NCBI RefSeq assembly: GCF_012273895.1 | Contig: NC_052122.1 | Location: 6,138,001 to 6,202,000, forward strand | Origin: Zerene cesonia | Lineage: Eukaryota > Arthropoda > Insecta > Lepidoptera > Pieridae | Direction: 5' to 3' | DNA length: 64,000 nt | Shown here: positions 1-14,079 of the stretch, in pieces | Position numbering within the stretch: the first letter of the stretch is position 1 | How the letters are laid out: each line of letters opens with the position of its first letter | The notes under the pieces: model-generated | Seen by the model: only the letters and a program-made list of their open reading frames with translations | What the model was told of the DNA's origin: nothing | The model's database searches: none | Made by a program: the position numbers and the translations under genes

Positions 1-2356
1 ATTAACCGCTAAAATGGAGGGCGTCAAAACGGTCATTACAATACGAACGATTATTGGGCGAATGTTTAAGTTGAGGCCTCTGTTCGCTCGCATTAGTATT
101 CCCTTTGCGCAGTTTGTAGCGGTGCCGTACATTATTTGTATACACTAAGCATGAAATGTTGCCAAGCAAACGTGTACTATTTGCGTGGAGGTTTAGAAAG
201 CAGACGCGGGGGCGCAGGGGAGCGCCAGTGGAGGCTCGCCCCTTTGTGCCTGCCCGCCCCCAATGCGTGAACGGATGAGGAAAACTCACCCACTCTGAGG
301 TTTCAATATTCCATACCGAATTGCATTCAATTGCAACATTTTTAGACAAATGGAAAAGGAACTCGGTCCCCGCTCGTCCCTTTGACAAAAACTTAAAACG
401 GTTCGATTTGTTTCATATTTACCTTTGTGGCTGTTTAATTTTCCGTTCAAGAGTGGACCCGGTCCAATTTTTCTTCTCCTGATTTTCGAACTAGCGTAGC
501 GCGGAGGAGGAAGTCTACCTAATAAATTGCTTGTCCGACGACGAAAATATTACAGTTCTGTTCCACGAAACGGCCAATAACTGTTTGTAACCGCTGACAG
601 AGAGCTTTGCATTGTCATAATGTATAAATATTCTGTAAATATAAATGAATATTCTTCCGATTGTTATTTATTAAATGTTTGTTAAAAAATGTAGTACGTT
701 TTTTTTCTGGTAAACAGTGATAACTTTTTATTTAGAAAAAAGAAAACGTTCTTATTTTATAAAATAAAGGATTCAAAAAGTAAATTTATTAACGGTATGC
801 ATGTTGCCTTATTTTACGTTAATTATTTTTATCTTTCGTATTTGATTAGAAAATTAATAGCAAGCCATTCGTTTATTAATTATTGGGGTGAAAGAATCGG
901 TCTATCGTTAACAATTGTGAATTCAAGCGTATCAATAGAGCACCATCAATAGGACTAGCTCTTTATATTTATGGAAAGAATACGCTAAAGGTAAGTGCTT
1001 CTATTTGACAAAGTTGTATGAAATAGGGAGCTGAGGGAATATGGCGACCAGATATAAACTGAAAAGAAAGGCGCTTTAACAAAATATCTAGCCCGCAATA
1101 CAATTTTGATTCTGATTTTTTGTAAATATATCGAATAGTAGCGTCTTTATAATAACTTACACGTGTTACTCAACATATCCAATAACAACACAACATTGAT
1201 ATATGTATAATCAATTCGAAATTGTAAGAAAACGGCACTAATTACCTATCATGCGAAGTGTAATTAATCATTTATTTATTGGCAAAAAATTACCAAGTGT
1301 GTGTGAAATATTCTAGAAATTTTCGTGTTCATGTGTGCATTGCATATATAAGTTATTCCTACGAGTTACGATAATTTTAATAAATCTATTTAATACTTGC
1401 CGAATATGATTTTAAGCGCTACGTTAGGTACATATATAATTATTAAAATAGCGCTTTCTCTACTGTATTTAAATCATGAATAATTTCTTTAATTTGCAGT
1501 TTAATGCTTGTTGCTTGTCTACCCATGTTATAGTGATATGCATCCAGTGCAATTGTGTTCACGCGTTTTTCAAAGCATGGATGACGCGCGCTCAAATCAA
1601 GCGTGTGAACTCTGCCGTTTGATGCTTATAAAAATCGAATTTACCAGTTCAGTTATAAATTAAGTCTCATATCAATAACTACGTAGTTAATTATGAATGG
1701 AAAATAATAAATGGATGATATTGTCTCACGAATCATGCTTGTGGTCATTTTGATTAAGCAGAAGATCGTCTTTAATGGGCAGTTTGTTAATTAAATTGTG
1801 TTTATCAGTGAGTGGTTGGAGAACTATATCCTATCCCTTCCTGTTCATATTCTGCAATCTTGTACACAATTTCCTTATGGTAGACGAGACATCCGCAGCT
1901 AATTGTAGCGGATCATTGTGGGCGGCGTTTGACGCGTCAGGTGAGGTCGTCTGCCTATCAGACGTTCACAATAATTATTGTCAACATATAAACAAAGTTA
2001 CCTATTCATACACTCCAAAGTGGGAGAGCGATATAATCACCATACATCAGTTGCGTTCAGACATATCCCAATTGTAGCTGTAGAAGTACGTGGGGATCAC
2101 GTGACAAGAAGCTTCATAGAGCAGATGACATTTTTAAAATCTTAGTACGAACACTCATTCGCAACACCTTATTAATGGGAGGTTAGAGTTGAGTTTAAGG
2201 TAACAAAAAAAAAAAAAATTGAATATCGCACTTTTCTCACTGAATCTTTATTTTTGTTAGAATAAGAGGATCGCAAAAATTAAATATAAGTTTTGATTAT
2301 TTTTTTTTACAAAAACTATCAGATTAGTTCTAGTTATAAGTACTTATTTCTAAAAC
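1..2356. other. Non-coding stretch, CpG-richer at the left edge
   Basis: No exon is recognised. Bases 1-540 are richer in G+C and CpG than the rest, and a minus-strand frame of 128 codons (2-388) crosses them. Its translation shows no domain, and its length is better explained by few stop codons in G+C-rich DNA. From about 600 onward the sequence is A+T-rich with TAATTA-like runs. A 14-base A run lies at 2205-2218. A 100-codon plus-strand frame at 1775-2077 shows no recognisable motif. The left patch could be a regulatory element or an exon cut by the window edge. Confidence 0.4.
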
Positions 2357-2378
2357 CTTCACGGGCTTTACCGTGAAG
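2357..2378. repeat. Perfect hairpin, 8-bp stem
   Basis: The arms cttcacgg (2357-2364) and ccgtgaag (2371-2378) are perfectly complementary around the loop gcttta. No flanking terminator or microRNA-length extension is seen. About one such hairpin per loop size is expected by chance in a window of this length. Confidence 0.5.
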
Positions 2379-5300
2379 TATTTGCGATGCATTCCCAATT
2401 TTTGAGGCACTCGCTCGCCAGGTGACTGATGACAGACTAAAAGCTTCGACTAGTCTACGGTCTATTTTAAGTTGCGGTTGTTAGCATTACCTTTTCATTT
2501 AACAAAAAACACAGTTAAAACATTTTATTGACTGTCATCCATTCGTTATTAACTTCGAGCATATATAAAGAATAAATTTTAACTAAAAAAATAACTTTTA
2601 AACTCGACTGTAATTAATATGATTTTTGGACTGGGTGAAGAGATCCGAATGATTTTTTATAATTGAAATCTGCTGTCGCCCATTTTACTTTGGTCCGTCA
2701 CTAGCAATGGGATCCAAAAGCCATGTGAGGCCTTAATGTTTCCACTAGAAAATGAAAACTTAACTATTTTTATCAATATTTAGGAACTTTTTAATAGTTG
2801 ATTTTTTTTTGTTAAATGCGTTCATTGTCATATATGGGTTCTATACATTGTCATATTATTGTACCATCGGATGCAATTTTAATTCGGTTATAAAAATCGT
2901 GAAAATTGCAGATGCAAGCGAATATAGAATGAGAATCGTACATTCCAAGAATTCTGATGAATATACCCTATTTAGCACTCATAAGTGCAAAAATACAAGT
3001 CACAAGTAATTACATTACAATTTAAGTTATATCTTGCCGTAAGCGAATTATTGTTGAATATTCAACGAGCGACGAGTCGCGGATAAACGCGTATGCATCA
3101 AATATTATATTATTAACGCCCCTATTTAAATAGCAATACGGTTTGTTCTCGTCGGAAACAGCCTCATAAAATATGAAACATTCCTCTTAAATGTTTCAAC
3201 CTATAAAACGTATAGAGCGCTACGGATACTCAAAATTAAAAGTGTAATACGTGCACAGTTACCGACGACAGCCGGCTAAAATTTTAACGAGAAAATGGTC
3301 AAAAGTTAATATAAGTTGATATTAAAAGACTAGTTCACGCTCAGTGGCCTGTCAAACGGTAACATCTACGATTTTAATTTGCCGGTCGCTAGTTAAAAAT
3401 TCATATCTTTTTTTTTAATATTGCGACCCTCTAAGTATTTCGGACGAATTATAAAATATTTTATTTTAAGTAAAATATGCAGGTAAGCTTTTGAGCTGTA
3501 CGAATTTCATTCATTCTGAGTGAAGGGAAAATTGAATTATTAATGATACGAACTTTATTTTGGGAAATTTGATATGAGTATGTGGGGAAATTTTACGATT
3601 TAGCCGTGTGTCGGGACGGTGTGGATGTTTTACAATGAATTGCTGTTTTTGAGTGAATCAATTAGTACGAGGAACCATACCAACCACTGTGATCAATTAT
3701 CAATCTAGAAACAATCATTCTAATAAAACATTTTAATTACATATTTTACTGACTGCATAAAATTTATCTCTCAATTATCAGCTATTAATGTTTATTATTC
3801 AAAGAAAAATATTCACAGCACTTTAATTATCATTGGTTGAACTATTTTATTGTAAGGTCTATTGTCTATTTATGATGCCACAATATTATTCTAATGTCAT
3901 ATTATACGTTTCTGGGAGGGTAATGGAAATTTTGAATTTCCCGCGTCAAGTGTTTACGCGACCGGTCGTTGACATTTGAATTTTATAATAGAACAAAAGG
4001 AACAAACAATGCCTGCCGAGACAGGCAGAGTCGCAAAATAACATAAGCGAGCTTATGTTTGATTGAACGCATAAGAATGTGGGGTTCGGCTGGCAGCACC
4101 ACGCGTTAGAAAGAGACCCAAGATACGCAAAAGCGAGACGCCAATATCGCAATTACCTCGTGAGATTGTTGAATAAATTTACATTCAGTTGATTGAAATA
4201 ATAATGAAATTGCTACGGCACACTCCGTAGCTTCGTACGCGATATTTAAATTAATAATAAAATCATAATGTTACACAAATCATGCATGTGATACGCGCCG
4301 CCATCTCTATGATAATAAGGTTTTTCTCGAGCCGCATTTTGTTTTGAATTATTTAAAAATCATTTGGAATTTCCTTCATAAATACATTAATGGAAACATA
4401 TCTAATGCAATCGTTTACATGGAATTGTTATTATTCTCTGATCTCGGTCCGTAAAACTGTTTTCGGAAAATTGAAAAGTTGTTTGCTGGTTGCCATGGTT
4501 TCTTACTACTTACTTATGTAATTTCGTATATCTCTGGCGAGATTAAAGACAAACGTGTATGTAGGTATATGCATTGTCATTTATAACAAAAATTATTCAT
4601 TTGAATATCACAAAGATGTATATTACTAGCCTTTTTATCACAAAAAACATCCGAAAGCTTTTAAGTTTTTTGATGTTGATTAGGTATTGTAAGAATTTCA
4701 AAGTTTTCTTCTTAATTTCAAATATTACCAATTTAATGGCATGGCTGCAACAATAATTAGAATCATATGATGTATGCGTCACTGCAACACTGTATAATCA
4801 TATTGTCACAGTATTCTATTATTGTCTTTATTTATTCACGGCTATTTTTATTTAGATATAAATATAGACTATACGTCATAATTTGTCTTAACGTTTGCTT
4901 CAATTTTATAGATGCGATCTATAAACAATTATTTTCCACAAGAGGAGATGCTGCGACTGTATGGAATGTGTAGCGAGTAGCTGTATTGGATTTCTTATGA
5001 TCCTCGGCAGCACATCTTTGTACGCTACTTTTTGCGTTTCGTTCACATTTACAACTAATCACACAGATCGGTGGCTCGGTATTAAATGCAACAATAGCAA
5101 TGCTCGATAAAATGCTTGGAAAGGCGGTTTTTTTGTTGTTCTCGCTTTAAACGAACGGAAGAGTGGCTCGGATGCTATTTATTTTGTCTTTGAAATTTTT
5201 GAAAACAATTGCGTTGGAAAGAAATGAGGGAAATATTCAGAGATATTTTAATTTTCCACGATGTTGAGGTCAGCCTGTGGTAATCATTTAAAACCCGAGG

Positions 5301-5789
5301 CTGGGTTGTAGTCTAAATATTTTTTTTTTTCTTAATTAAGTAATATGATTTTTGCAATTTATCGATGATAGATATCGCTTTGTTTATTGTTATGAGTTAT
5401 TTGTTTATGTAGTTAATGTACAAAGGGAAAAACATTTAAAAAATACTAAACCTTACACTAGAATACACTTGAGTTATTATACAAATAAACTCCCTTCATA
5501 TTGTATAATACGGCTAGGTATAAATCCCGTGAGTGTAAAATAAATAAACAAAGAGACAATTTCGCAAAGGAAACGGAGCACTCATAAGCAATGACGGTGC
5601 ATGTATCACAAATAAAATATGCACGTTATGCACAGCAATTCTCCTTAAATATTTATCAAGTGTCAAATTTCTCACAAATAAACCTTGACCTCGTTAAAGG
5701 ATCACTAGTAGGCGGACAGATCGGTAACTAGTCGAACGGAAAAATCGCTTGACGTAAGGTTAAATCCGCCCAATAAGTATGGCCCTTGA
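2379..5789. other. Non-coding A+T-rich stretch
   Basis: No exon, RNA gene or complete transposon is recognised. Frames of 60-68 codons occur but are short, A+T-biased and without motifs; one pair near 4574-4782 lies on opposite strands of the same DNA, as chance frames do. A slightly G+C-richer segment at about 3950-4150 contains a short self-complementary string (gcctgccgagacaggc). Confidence 0.4.
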
Positions 5790-6180
5790 ATTACATTAGA
5801 CAAACAGATGGGAGAGTTCTTCGTAAGGTGGCGTGGAAGCTTCGACCCTGACCTAACCCAAGTGCTGGGCGGGTCACGCGGGGGGAGGCATGCTCAGGGC
5901 ATTCACCTTGAGACGTACGATAGTATAGCGTTGGATTTGTAGGGTTAACCCGTCCCTCGCAATGTTTTGGGTCTGTCACATTAATAGGCGTCAATACAAA
6001 CACTTGCTGTTTATATTTTACATTTCTCTTACGATCTCGTAGTATAAAGTATTGAATAAAATGAGTATGGCTACTTATCAAGTTGTTACATGAATAATGT
6101 TTTAAGCAATATTTTTTAGTTAATTTACAAATAAGGCTGCCCAAAGTTTCTCGTGTCTTATTTAATATATTCATAGAGAG
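5790..6180. other. CpG-rich patch, candidate regulatory element
   Basis: Bases 5810-5960 stand out as G+C-rich, with strings such as gctgggcgggtcacgcgg. A minus-strand frame of 127 codons (5791-6174) covers the patch, but its C-terminal half simply translates the G+C-rich DNA and the rest is biased by A+T. No domain is recognised. A conserved enhancer, a lost exon and an old repeat remain possible; the first is my preferred inference. Confidence 0.2.
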
Positions 6181-8739
6181 ATTAGAATAAAAATGTACAT
6201 TTTTATATTGAGTTTGACTATAAGCTACGTCATGGACAAACTACAAATTACTGTACAAATTAGCAACGTCCTTAACCGAATAAAATGAGTTCCTATTTTC
6301 GAGGCAATTGCGAAATTCGTTCATTCTGGCGTAGGTGTTAAGTGACCATTTATAAGTTCCAAATGGTACATCAAAGTGGAGACCGGCGCGTATGGATTAA
6401 GGCCGGGAAGTTGACAAGTAGGACGTCCCAACTAACATGATAATATCAGCATCCGTCCTTTTAAATCGACCTGACGAGTTTGCTAGATCCTTATAATCTA
6501 TTGCTTATAATAATGTACGTCTTAAGAGACCCCGTTCTTAATGGGAATTTATATTCGTATTGAGTTTTCAGCATTTTTGATTGGCATCACTTGCTTTTCT
6601 TACTAATCGAGCGATTCATAAACTTTGTTTGAAGTTTATAGAATTTTAATATGTACTATGGACTAAACACTACGGCTTATATTTCGGTAATATTCACAAA
6701 CAATGAGATCAAAATCACTAAAACACAAAATAGTGTCTAAATAGATGTTATGTCATACAATAAATATGTCTGTACCAATATGTAATTATTAACTCTCATA
6801 TTACGGAGCTATTATAAATTACGTATTATTTATCGGAACTTTATGTAAAATACGTGTATAACATAGTTTTTTTTAATAGCAAGTGAACCATCGCAAGCAT
6901 GGTTGATTGCGACTTTGTCTTTAATGGGCATTTGCTTCCAACGCCTGAGTAATCGCTACGGTACAAATAACAACGGTACTGTTTCCTTATCGGGAACATT
7001 ATGATTGATAAGAAACTTATCTCATGAAAATATTTACTTATTTTCAATAAAGTTATTTCAGTAATACACGTCCCACGGGGTCTTTAGTCTTCAGGGGCGA
7101 ATGGAAAATCTATAGAAAAATTCGCAGTAAATTCATTGACCTGCTCTTTTAGGTGTTTCATGTTGTTTTGTGTCGACATTTGTTATATTTGCTTTGAATG
7201 TGAGCTTTTCTGTGTAACGATGTTAAGTATAATAATAATAGATCTTGATATGAAATAAACATGACGTTTTTGTTTATAATGACTACTTACAATCAAATAA
7301 TTACAAATGGATGGTTTGAATTTAAGAAACAATATCGTCCGTAAAAGTTAATGAGAAAATCAAATCTGTGTACCGAGAAGTTAAGCTGAAGACAAAGCGA
7401 TGTCGCAATTTACTGAAAAAAGCTTGTCTTAAATAGTACATCAAAACAGTTCATTTTAACTTTCATTCGAACTTTACATTTTAACAAAATAATATTGTCG
7501 GTACTAAACAATCACCCGCATCACCATACAAATGTTCTCATTAATATATCTTAATTGCCATGTGAAATTCCCTTGCAATTATGTAAACTATTTGAAATTA
7601 TTCTATATAGATTTATCTGTAATATAATATTTTCTCATGTAGTGGTTATAAGATTTGTTGTTAGCAACTAATTAATTATGAAAGAACTCATGAGTTTTAT
7701 TAATGTTGTTACTATGAAAAACGTTTTTTACGGTCTACTACACGATTTAATGCAACTATAAACAATACGATAAAATATCGTGTCGCATGAATGATCGTTC
7801 AATTAGTTTTCTAACTCCTTCTTTCGTGGATGCAATAAGTGAGATGTCCGAAGCAAAAACATATCATAGTATGGTGCGTGACTTTTCGCACATATAATAA
7901 TATGAATGGCCGCTATCGCAACTATTATACGTAAATTTTATTAAACTAACACACGCGATTGTGATGCTAACAATTTATACTTTAGAGTACAAAATATTAT
8001 ACGAACTCGATACTGTGTAGGCACCGCGTGAGAAATATTATTACTTGATTGTTTTACGTTAGTAATATGTGAAAGTATGTGAGCAAACTATTAAAACAAA
8101 GAATTTATTGTTCGATAACGCTTAGATTTATCTTGGCGAATTATGTGGAAAAAGCATTCATAAATCCATCTTAATTGTTGTTTTGAAACGTCTTCTGATA
8201 TAGGCATATAATTTACCTCATAAAATATACAAACATTTTATATCAAACATCATTATGGTAATAAAACATCAAGCAAAATGTAGACGAATTACATCTGGTT
8301 AAGTTAAAAATGGAAATTGTATTAACTGATGATATTCCAGCTGGGGTTATGTCACACACGCCCGCAGGACTTATAGACGGTTCGTTCTGGTTAATCCCAC
8401 CCTCTGAAACTGGCTTTTTAAATCACAACTTTGTATTTTCTTTTATGATGCATATCACATTGGAAATAGTATACAGTCAATATTTCATAATGTTGTTTTG
8501 ATGTTGATAGTAATAATAATATAGTTAAAATTAGTACGACAACAATTGTTTTTTTAACAAATAGCTAAACAAGATTGAAATTGTCTGAATTAGATTAAAT
8601 TTTAATGGGACCACACGGGATGCAACAGCTGTCAAATAAAAAATAAGTATCAAAATCGGTTTACCCATTAAAAAGTTGTGAGGTAACAAACACAAAAAAT
8701 TGTTGTTGTTTAGAAGTCGGTTAACAATTGGTAACGTAG
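6181..8739. other. Non-coding A+T-rich stretch
   Basis: Nothing recognisable as a gene or transposon. Many TAAT and ATTA cores occur, as expected from composition. A string at about 8078 shares only the seed of miR-87 and has no hairpin, so it was not called. Confidence 0.4.
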
Positions 8740-9175
8740 GTCTCATTGGCAGTCCATCGGTAAGTACCTGTTTGAGATAAGAACAAGGTATGAATGCAGC
8801 GAGTGGCGGCGTGAGAATCTGTGTCTATTCAGCAAACGTAGCGTATAGAATAAGATTAGCGTCTGCCATCTCAATTGCGTTAAGCGTTCTGCTCTCAAAG
8901 CTAATTCTCGTGGGGTAGGTACACCGTCGTTGACGCTTTCCGTCACCCACCCAAAAAGCACTTTCAGGCGCGTCAAGCGCGCCTCTAGAACGGAAAGGGG
9001 AGGGGTTGCCACCCCGACCGAGTTCGAAAAAAGGCGATGCACTTCGAATTGTTCCTTTTATGTCCACGATCGATCGTTTCGGTGAAGGAGCGAGTTTTAT
9101 CTGTCCGGCGTGAGCGGGCACTGTTACTTCACACGTGGTAGGCTAATTGGGCACCCCCAGCATTTCGATTAGAAA
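8740..9175. other. CpG-rich, high-complexity patch
   Basis: This block has far fewer A/T runs than its surroundings. Two overlapping minus-strand frames (99 codons at 8743-9042 and 98 codons at 8825-9121) cross it in different registers, which argues that low stop density rather than coding selection explains them. Neither translation shows a domain. It may be a regulatory element, an exon fragment of an unknown gene, or an old repeat. The minus strand near 8763 reads caggtacttacc, which resembles splice-site sequence but is short. Confidence 0.25.
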
Positions 9176-11416
9176 ATAGAAAAGAAAACCGAGATTTGCG
9201 GAATTGCACGTGAAGAAGAGCTATCCGGAATGTGCGCTGATACGAGATTAGTGTTTCGTGAAAATCGATAAACGCAATCTAAAAAGAGATTGATTTATAA
9301 AGGTATTTAAACGCTCCGATAGCTAAAAGGCTGTCATACAAGGATTCGTTTTTGTTATTTCTTTTTGTTCCAAATTTGATTAATTTGATACGTTTCTTTT
9401 AAATAGGGCAACAAGCATTAATAGCAATCGACTTACTTCAGTATTCTTCTTCACCTGACGCCATCTCTTTCGAAATTATTCATCCGTAATGATAACTTAC
9501 CTGTAACAAATTGATATAATAATTAATTAACATGAAATCCATATAAAATAAGGCACACCATAAGATGATAAGCACATGGTTGTCTTGAATCACATACCGT
9601 CGGTCCACCTTATCCAACATCCATCCAACTTATAATTGATGTAAATCAACGTTAACGCATGTTTCAATCATGAAGTGACAGTATCCCAAGGAAGTATTTC
9701 TCGCACCGATGAAGAGTTTTAATAATTCTCTTTTTATAAATATACAGATTGAAATACATCGAAATTTTGCCCAATCTCAATTTCATCTCCGCGCAAACAT
9801 CTGCAGTGGGTGATGGGATTCCGCCAAAAGAATCAAAAACAAAAAACAAATACCCATATTGATATTGGATCTAAACGAATAGTAGTTTGCATCTGAGGAT
9901 GGAAATCATTTACTTTTACAACTCTTGCCGCAATATTTCTCAATCTGTTATAAAGCGATCGAATCTATGTCTTGTAGTTGTATATTTTTTCAACTATAGT
10001 TTTATTTATTCTATTTTTTTTTTCGATTTTGTTCTGAATTTAACTACTAAAATAAAATAAAAATATATGTTTATTCGACTAAAAACCCATCTATTTATTA
10101 TTTAGATTAAATTCCTATAAACCATTCTAATATCCAATATACTTATCGAGCGCCAATTGAGAACACGATTAATATGTTCCAAATTTAATGTTACCTCATG
10201 AATTTCCTAGATATTATTTCTTCTAACACATTATTTCGAATTATTCATAGAACGATGCTCCAGTTCAATGCGCAGTGTAAAATTTAATATTGGCTAATAC
10301 GATTGTTCTATTTGAGTAAATATTAATATTGAACGCAGATTTCGTAGTTAGGACATTTCATATTTTCTAAATGACTGGAGTAAATAATAAAGAATACCTA
10401 CTCTGTACAAGCTGTAAATTTTACACCGATTATATTGGTTCAGTGACAAGGCTGGAAATTTTTCTTTTAATTTGTCGATCCTGATTTTAAGAGAAAGGAG
10501 TGAAAAATAATTGCTTATAAAATGTCCCCACAAGAGCTTCCTGTATGAACCCTTAATTACTGACTAGTACAAAAAAGCGAGAATTTCGATGCTGCAAAAA
10601 CAATGCACGCGTGTTTAATCAGTTAGATCTTTGTAACCATTCAGTCGAAAGTTTTTGCGGAGTCTTCCCTACCGGGAGAATATATACCGGTATTGTAATA
10701 CATTTCCACAAGCATTGTTTAATACCATCTCTCAACTAATTATAGTAAAACCGTATAACATTATGGAATAGTGAATTTATCTGCGGTTTTGTTCTGACGC
10801 ATTGGCGGGGAAATCATTTTTAATGTAACCTTTATGTGGGCTCACATTAATTCGATCTATGAATACTTTTTAACGTGAGTATTATGCGCGAGTTGCTGTT
10901 TATAGTTTGTATGAAAGGTTGGAGAAGTCTATACAAAATATAGCGTTGAATTAAATCAGATTTATAAAACATACTTATATGCTTCTAATCGTCGCTGGCT
11001 TTAGAACTATTTACTTGAATATCGCTTTATTTATTCTGTACTTAAATGCTTCATTATAATTTTTCGTAGGAATTGAGGACGTTGGCACGATTTCTTACCA
11101 AAGAGAGCAATGTTAAGCAATTTCTTCATGTGTTATTCATTTTCCAAATATCAGCTCATGCTCGTGAAATAACGTTATAGTCGCAGTGTTTTGGAATTTT
11201 ATTATTTCCTATATTCACTACACATTATTAATAGTTTGGAATATACTCAAGTTTTAATGTAATTGCGATATTTCAGCGTGACATCAAGGACATATTCAGC
11301 AATAAGTATTGTATTTGTGTGTATGTAACACAGCCTACCCAAAAATCTTGATTGTCATTATTCTTTGCAATACATACATATTACATATAAATACAAGCAC
11401 GTCTACATATCCCAAA
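9176..11416. other. Non-coding A+T-rich stretch
   Basis: No gene or full transposon seen. The longest frames are 61 codons and lack motifs. Long T/A runs occur near 9960-10070. Confidence 0.4.
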
Positions 11417-11439
11417 ACACACACACACACACACACACA
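11417..11439. repeat. (AC)n microsatellite
   Basis: An uninterrupted AC dinucleotide run of 23 bases, flanked by unique A+T-rich DNA. Such tracts are usually length-polymorphic. Confidence 0.95.
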
Positions 11440-11609
11440 ATTCTTCAAGAAACTGACCAGTGATAGGTATAAATAGACCACTATTCAGTTAGTTATGTGT
11501 AAGCCAAAGCTCTATTAAATATGAAACTGAACCGCAATTCGACGTGCTGGTCAATATCGAAACGTGTAAAATATAAGTTGAGAGGTATCAAAGTGATAGT
11601 TGATGCTCC

Positions 11610-11960
11610 ATTTACGGCTGCTCGCCAACGCCCCGGCCGCGGTTAATTGCCAAAACAATTAAAGCATTTATCAACAATACGAATTTTAAGTGTCCGATTT
11701 TATTCGACGCTCGCTGCGTCCACACCCCTAATTATTTTAGCGAGGCACAATTTTCCATTTGTTTTCATCTTCAAATATGCGTTAACATGCCGTGATGACT
11801 GATGGGGCGATAGTATGGAAGTAATTTGCTAATTTAATGACTACATTCATGGTATAGTCGACGGGACTAAATTGTTTCATGTTTCGTTATGTAGCTATCT
11901 ACGCACGTAGCGAGGCGCGCTACGGCGCGTTCGATGCGTGCGAGTTGTGACCTATACGCA
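11610..11960. promoter_or_regulatory. Candidate conserved regulatory element
   Basis: A CpG-containing block (ccccggccgcggttaattgc near 11630; gcgaggcgcgctacggcgcg near 11910) mixes G+C-rich strings with homeodomain-type cores such as TTAATTG and CAATTAAAG. No coding frame or repeat signature is present. This texture is typical of deeply conserved insect enhancers, but conservation cannot be seen from one sequence. Confidence 0.25.
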
Positions 11961-12149
11961 CTACCTTATTAGTCATATTTTTTGGTTCTGGAAATCATAA
12001 GATTTGTTATTGCTTTTAAGACGTTGAAAGTTCTAATCCTGTGCACTACATGTATAAAAAGCACGGTTTATACGAGCATTTCTTTCAAACATGTTAAAAT
12101 TTAAGACCGATCCTTCCATGATCCTCCAAATGGGACACCCGTTATTCAA

Positions 12150-12620
12150 ACATAAGCAAGTTATATTTGATCGATATCAATATTGCAAAAAGAACAAGTT
12201 TCAGATGGGCGCTGACACGTATCCCGCGCGATCGTACAATTGGGGCTAAAAACTGGGTTCGGATTAAAGCGACTCACCAGCGACGCGTTAATTGCTCCGA
12301 GCAATTATTACGCCAGCATCACTGTTAGTTTACTATGAACCGTGTGCCCTTTTTTTGTTCAACCAAAATCTGTCCAATGTTTGCCCTTCGATCTATCTAT
12401 CCAGTTATTAAAACGAAATTCTGAACGTTTACGTCCGGTCCGGCGCGTCCAGAAATATTGGATTTTCAATTGCGGTGTATAAAGAGTTTACGGAAAAAAG
12501 AAGTGCCTCAGAAAAGATCTCGGGTGAAATTGAGTGCTTCCAGATGCTCCGTTCCGGCTCTTCAATGGTATTGTGCTCGCTTAATTCTTTTAAAAGCTTA
12601 AACAGTCCGCAATAAAATGT
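12150..12620. promoter_or_regulatory. Candidate conserved regulatory element with palindrome
   Basis: A higher-complexity block with CpG strings (cccgcgcgatcg near 12213; cggtccggcgcgtcc near 12435) interleaved with ATTA-type cores. It contains a 17-base near-palindrome at 12290-12306 (arms aattgctc and gagcaatt around a single c). No frame or transposon explains it. A regulatory role is inferred. Confidence 0.25.
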
Positions 12621-14079
12621 CTTGTAATATTATTATTGTAAACGCTAATGGGCTTTATTTTGCGTGTCTAAGTCCGTCCATGGACAGATGTAGTTGGTCT
12701 GTTAGCTATGAGTTAACAGTTTTTATACAGCTCATGATGAAGTCAAGTAAGAAACAAGTTTTATCGTTAAAACGAATAAAAAAAATAACAATATAACATC
12801 TACCATTTAACTGTTATGAATTTATTGTTGCGATAAACTAGTATTATCATTTTAAACGCCACCAATGAAATTAATATCTGCGTATAAAATACAATTCAAA
12901 TATATCTTTGAGATCCGTAACGTAAAAACTAAATAAGTTATGACTCTCTTAGCATTTATTTCCATTCCAGCACAGTAATAAAACTGCGCTCATAAATATA
13001 TTTTTTCTTATATTTTTATAACTCACTTCACATTAAAAAGGCAAGTAAAACAGGGCACTTCGTATGTATTTAATAGCAAACAATACGCATAAAAATTCTT
13101 GTAATGGCGCTATTTTTGGCAATATCGGTATTGCCGAAAACTTGAACATAAAATATTCATTCCTTTTATTTGCGATATTAAGAACTAGTCAGTGTCATAT
13201 ATTATATTATGAATCTGAATTTCATATTAACAATTCTGAACTTATGACGACTTAATACAAAAAATCGTCCGATCATTAGAATTTTACATTAGGTTTTATA
13301 AAGTCATTGGAGTGAAATTCATGTTTTTAATATTTTATATGTACGCGAAACGACAACAAAGATAAAGCTATGTGCAAGGGATATATCACTTATCTTAAAC
13401 AAGCACCAGTGTAGCTACTTTCATTAAAGGCATTCAAGAAAAGCATAATTCGATTGCACAATTAACACATTGTTCACAAGCGCATCGGCAGACGAAACGA
13501 TCAAGCGATTGAATAAATAGCTTTTATATCACAACTATCGTTCTGTTAACTTTTCGACATTTAAATGATATAATAAATTTACATTATCACCGCCTGCCGA
13601 CAAAATTGTTTTCGGCCACGCGCGGCTTATTTCATTAACTCGTTGGATATAATATAGGTGTTTTGTATTGCTGTGAATAAATACCGTCTGCTGGCATTTT
13701 ACGTAAATTTGTAAATGATGATGTTCCTTTTTTTAACAGCCACAGTACGTTCGAATAGTTGACACTTTCGTATGCAATAGATCTAAATTATTTACAGTTA
13801 TTTTCCTAACTGTAACTTTAATATATAGTTTAATATGGACCATTTAACATCGCCATTAAAATTTATTATTATAAACAAACATGCTAGAACTCGTGATAAT
13901 ATGTGATATTCCACATATAATACTTGAAATACTTGCGTTACTATTGTCTTAATTGGAAATACCGTTCGGTGTATCACATTTGTCTATAAGACATTAAGTT
14001 AATAGGAGAAGAATTTATTTAATGCACCGCTAGTCTTTGAATATGTGTTCTTGTTACTAAAGATTACATGTACGCTAGA
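12621..14079. other. Non-coding A+T-rich stretch
   Basis: Nothing recognisable apart from A+T-rich unique DNA. A 63-codon plus frame (13064-13255) has no motif. A short G+C-richer patch lies at about 13590-13625. Confidence 0.4.

Noticed and set aside
2..388. 128-codon minus-strand frame at the window edge
   Set aside because: No domain; explained by low stop density in G+C-rich DNA.
5791..6174. 127-codon minus-strand frame
   Set aside because: No motif; half lies in G+C-rich DNA and half in A+T-rich sequence with matching composition shifts.
8076..8098. miR-87-like seed (gtgagcaaa)
   Set aside because: No match beyond the seed and no hairpin.
8743..9121. Two overlapping minus-strand frames as a gene
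   Set aside because: Two registers open over the same DNA; neither shows a domain.
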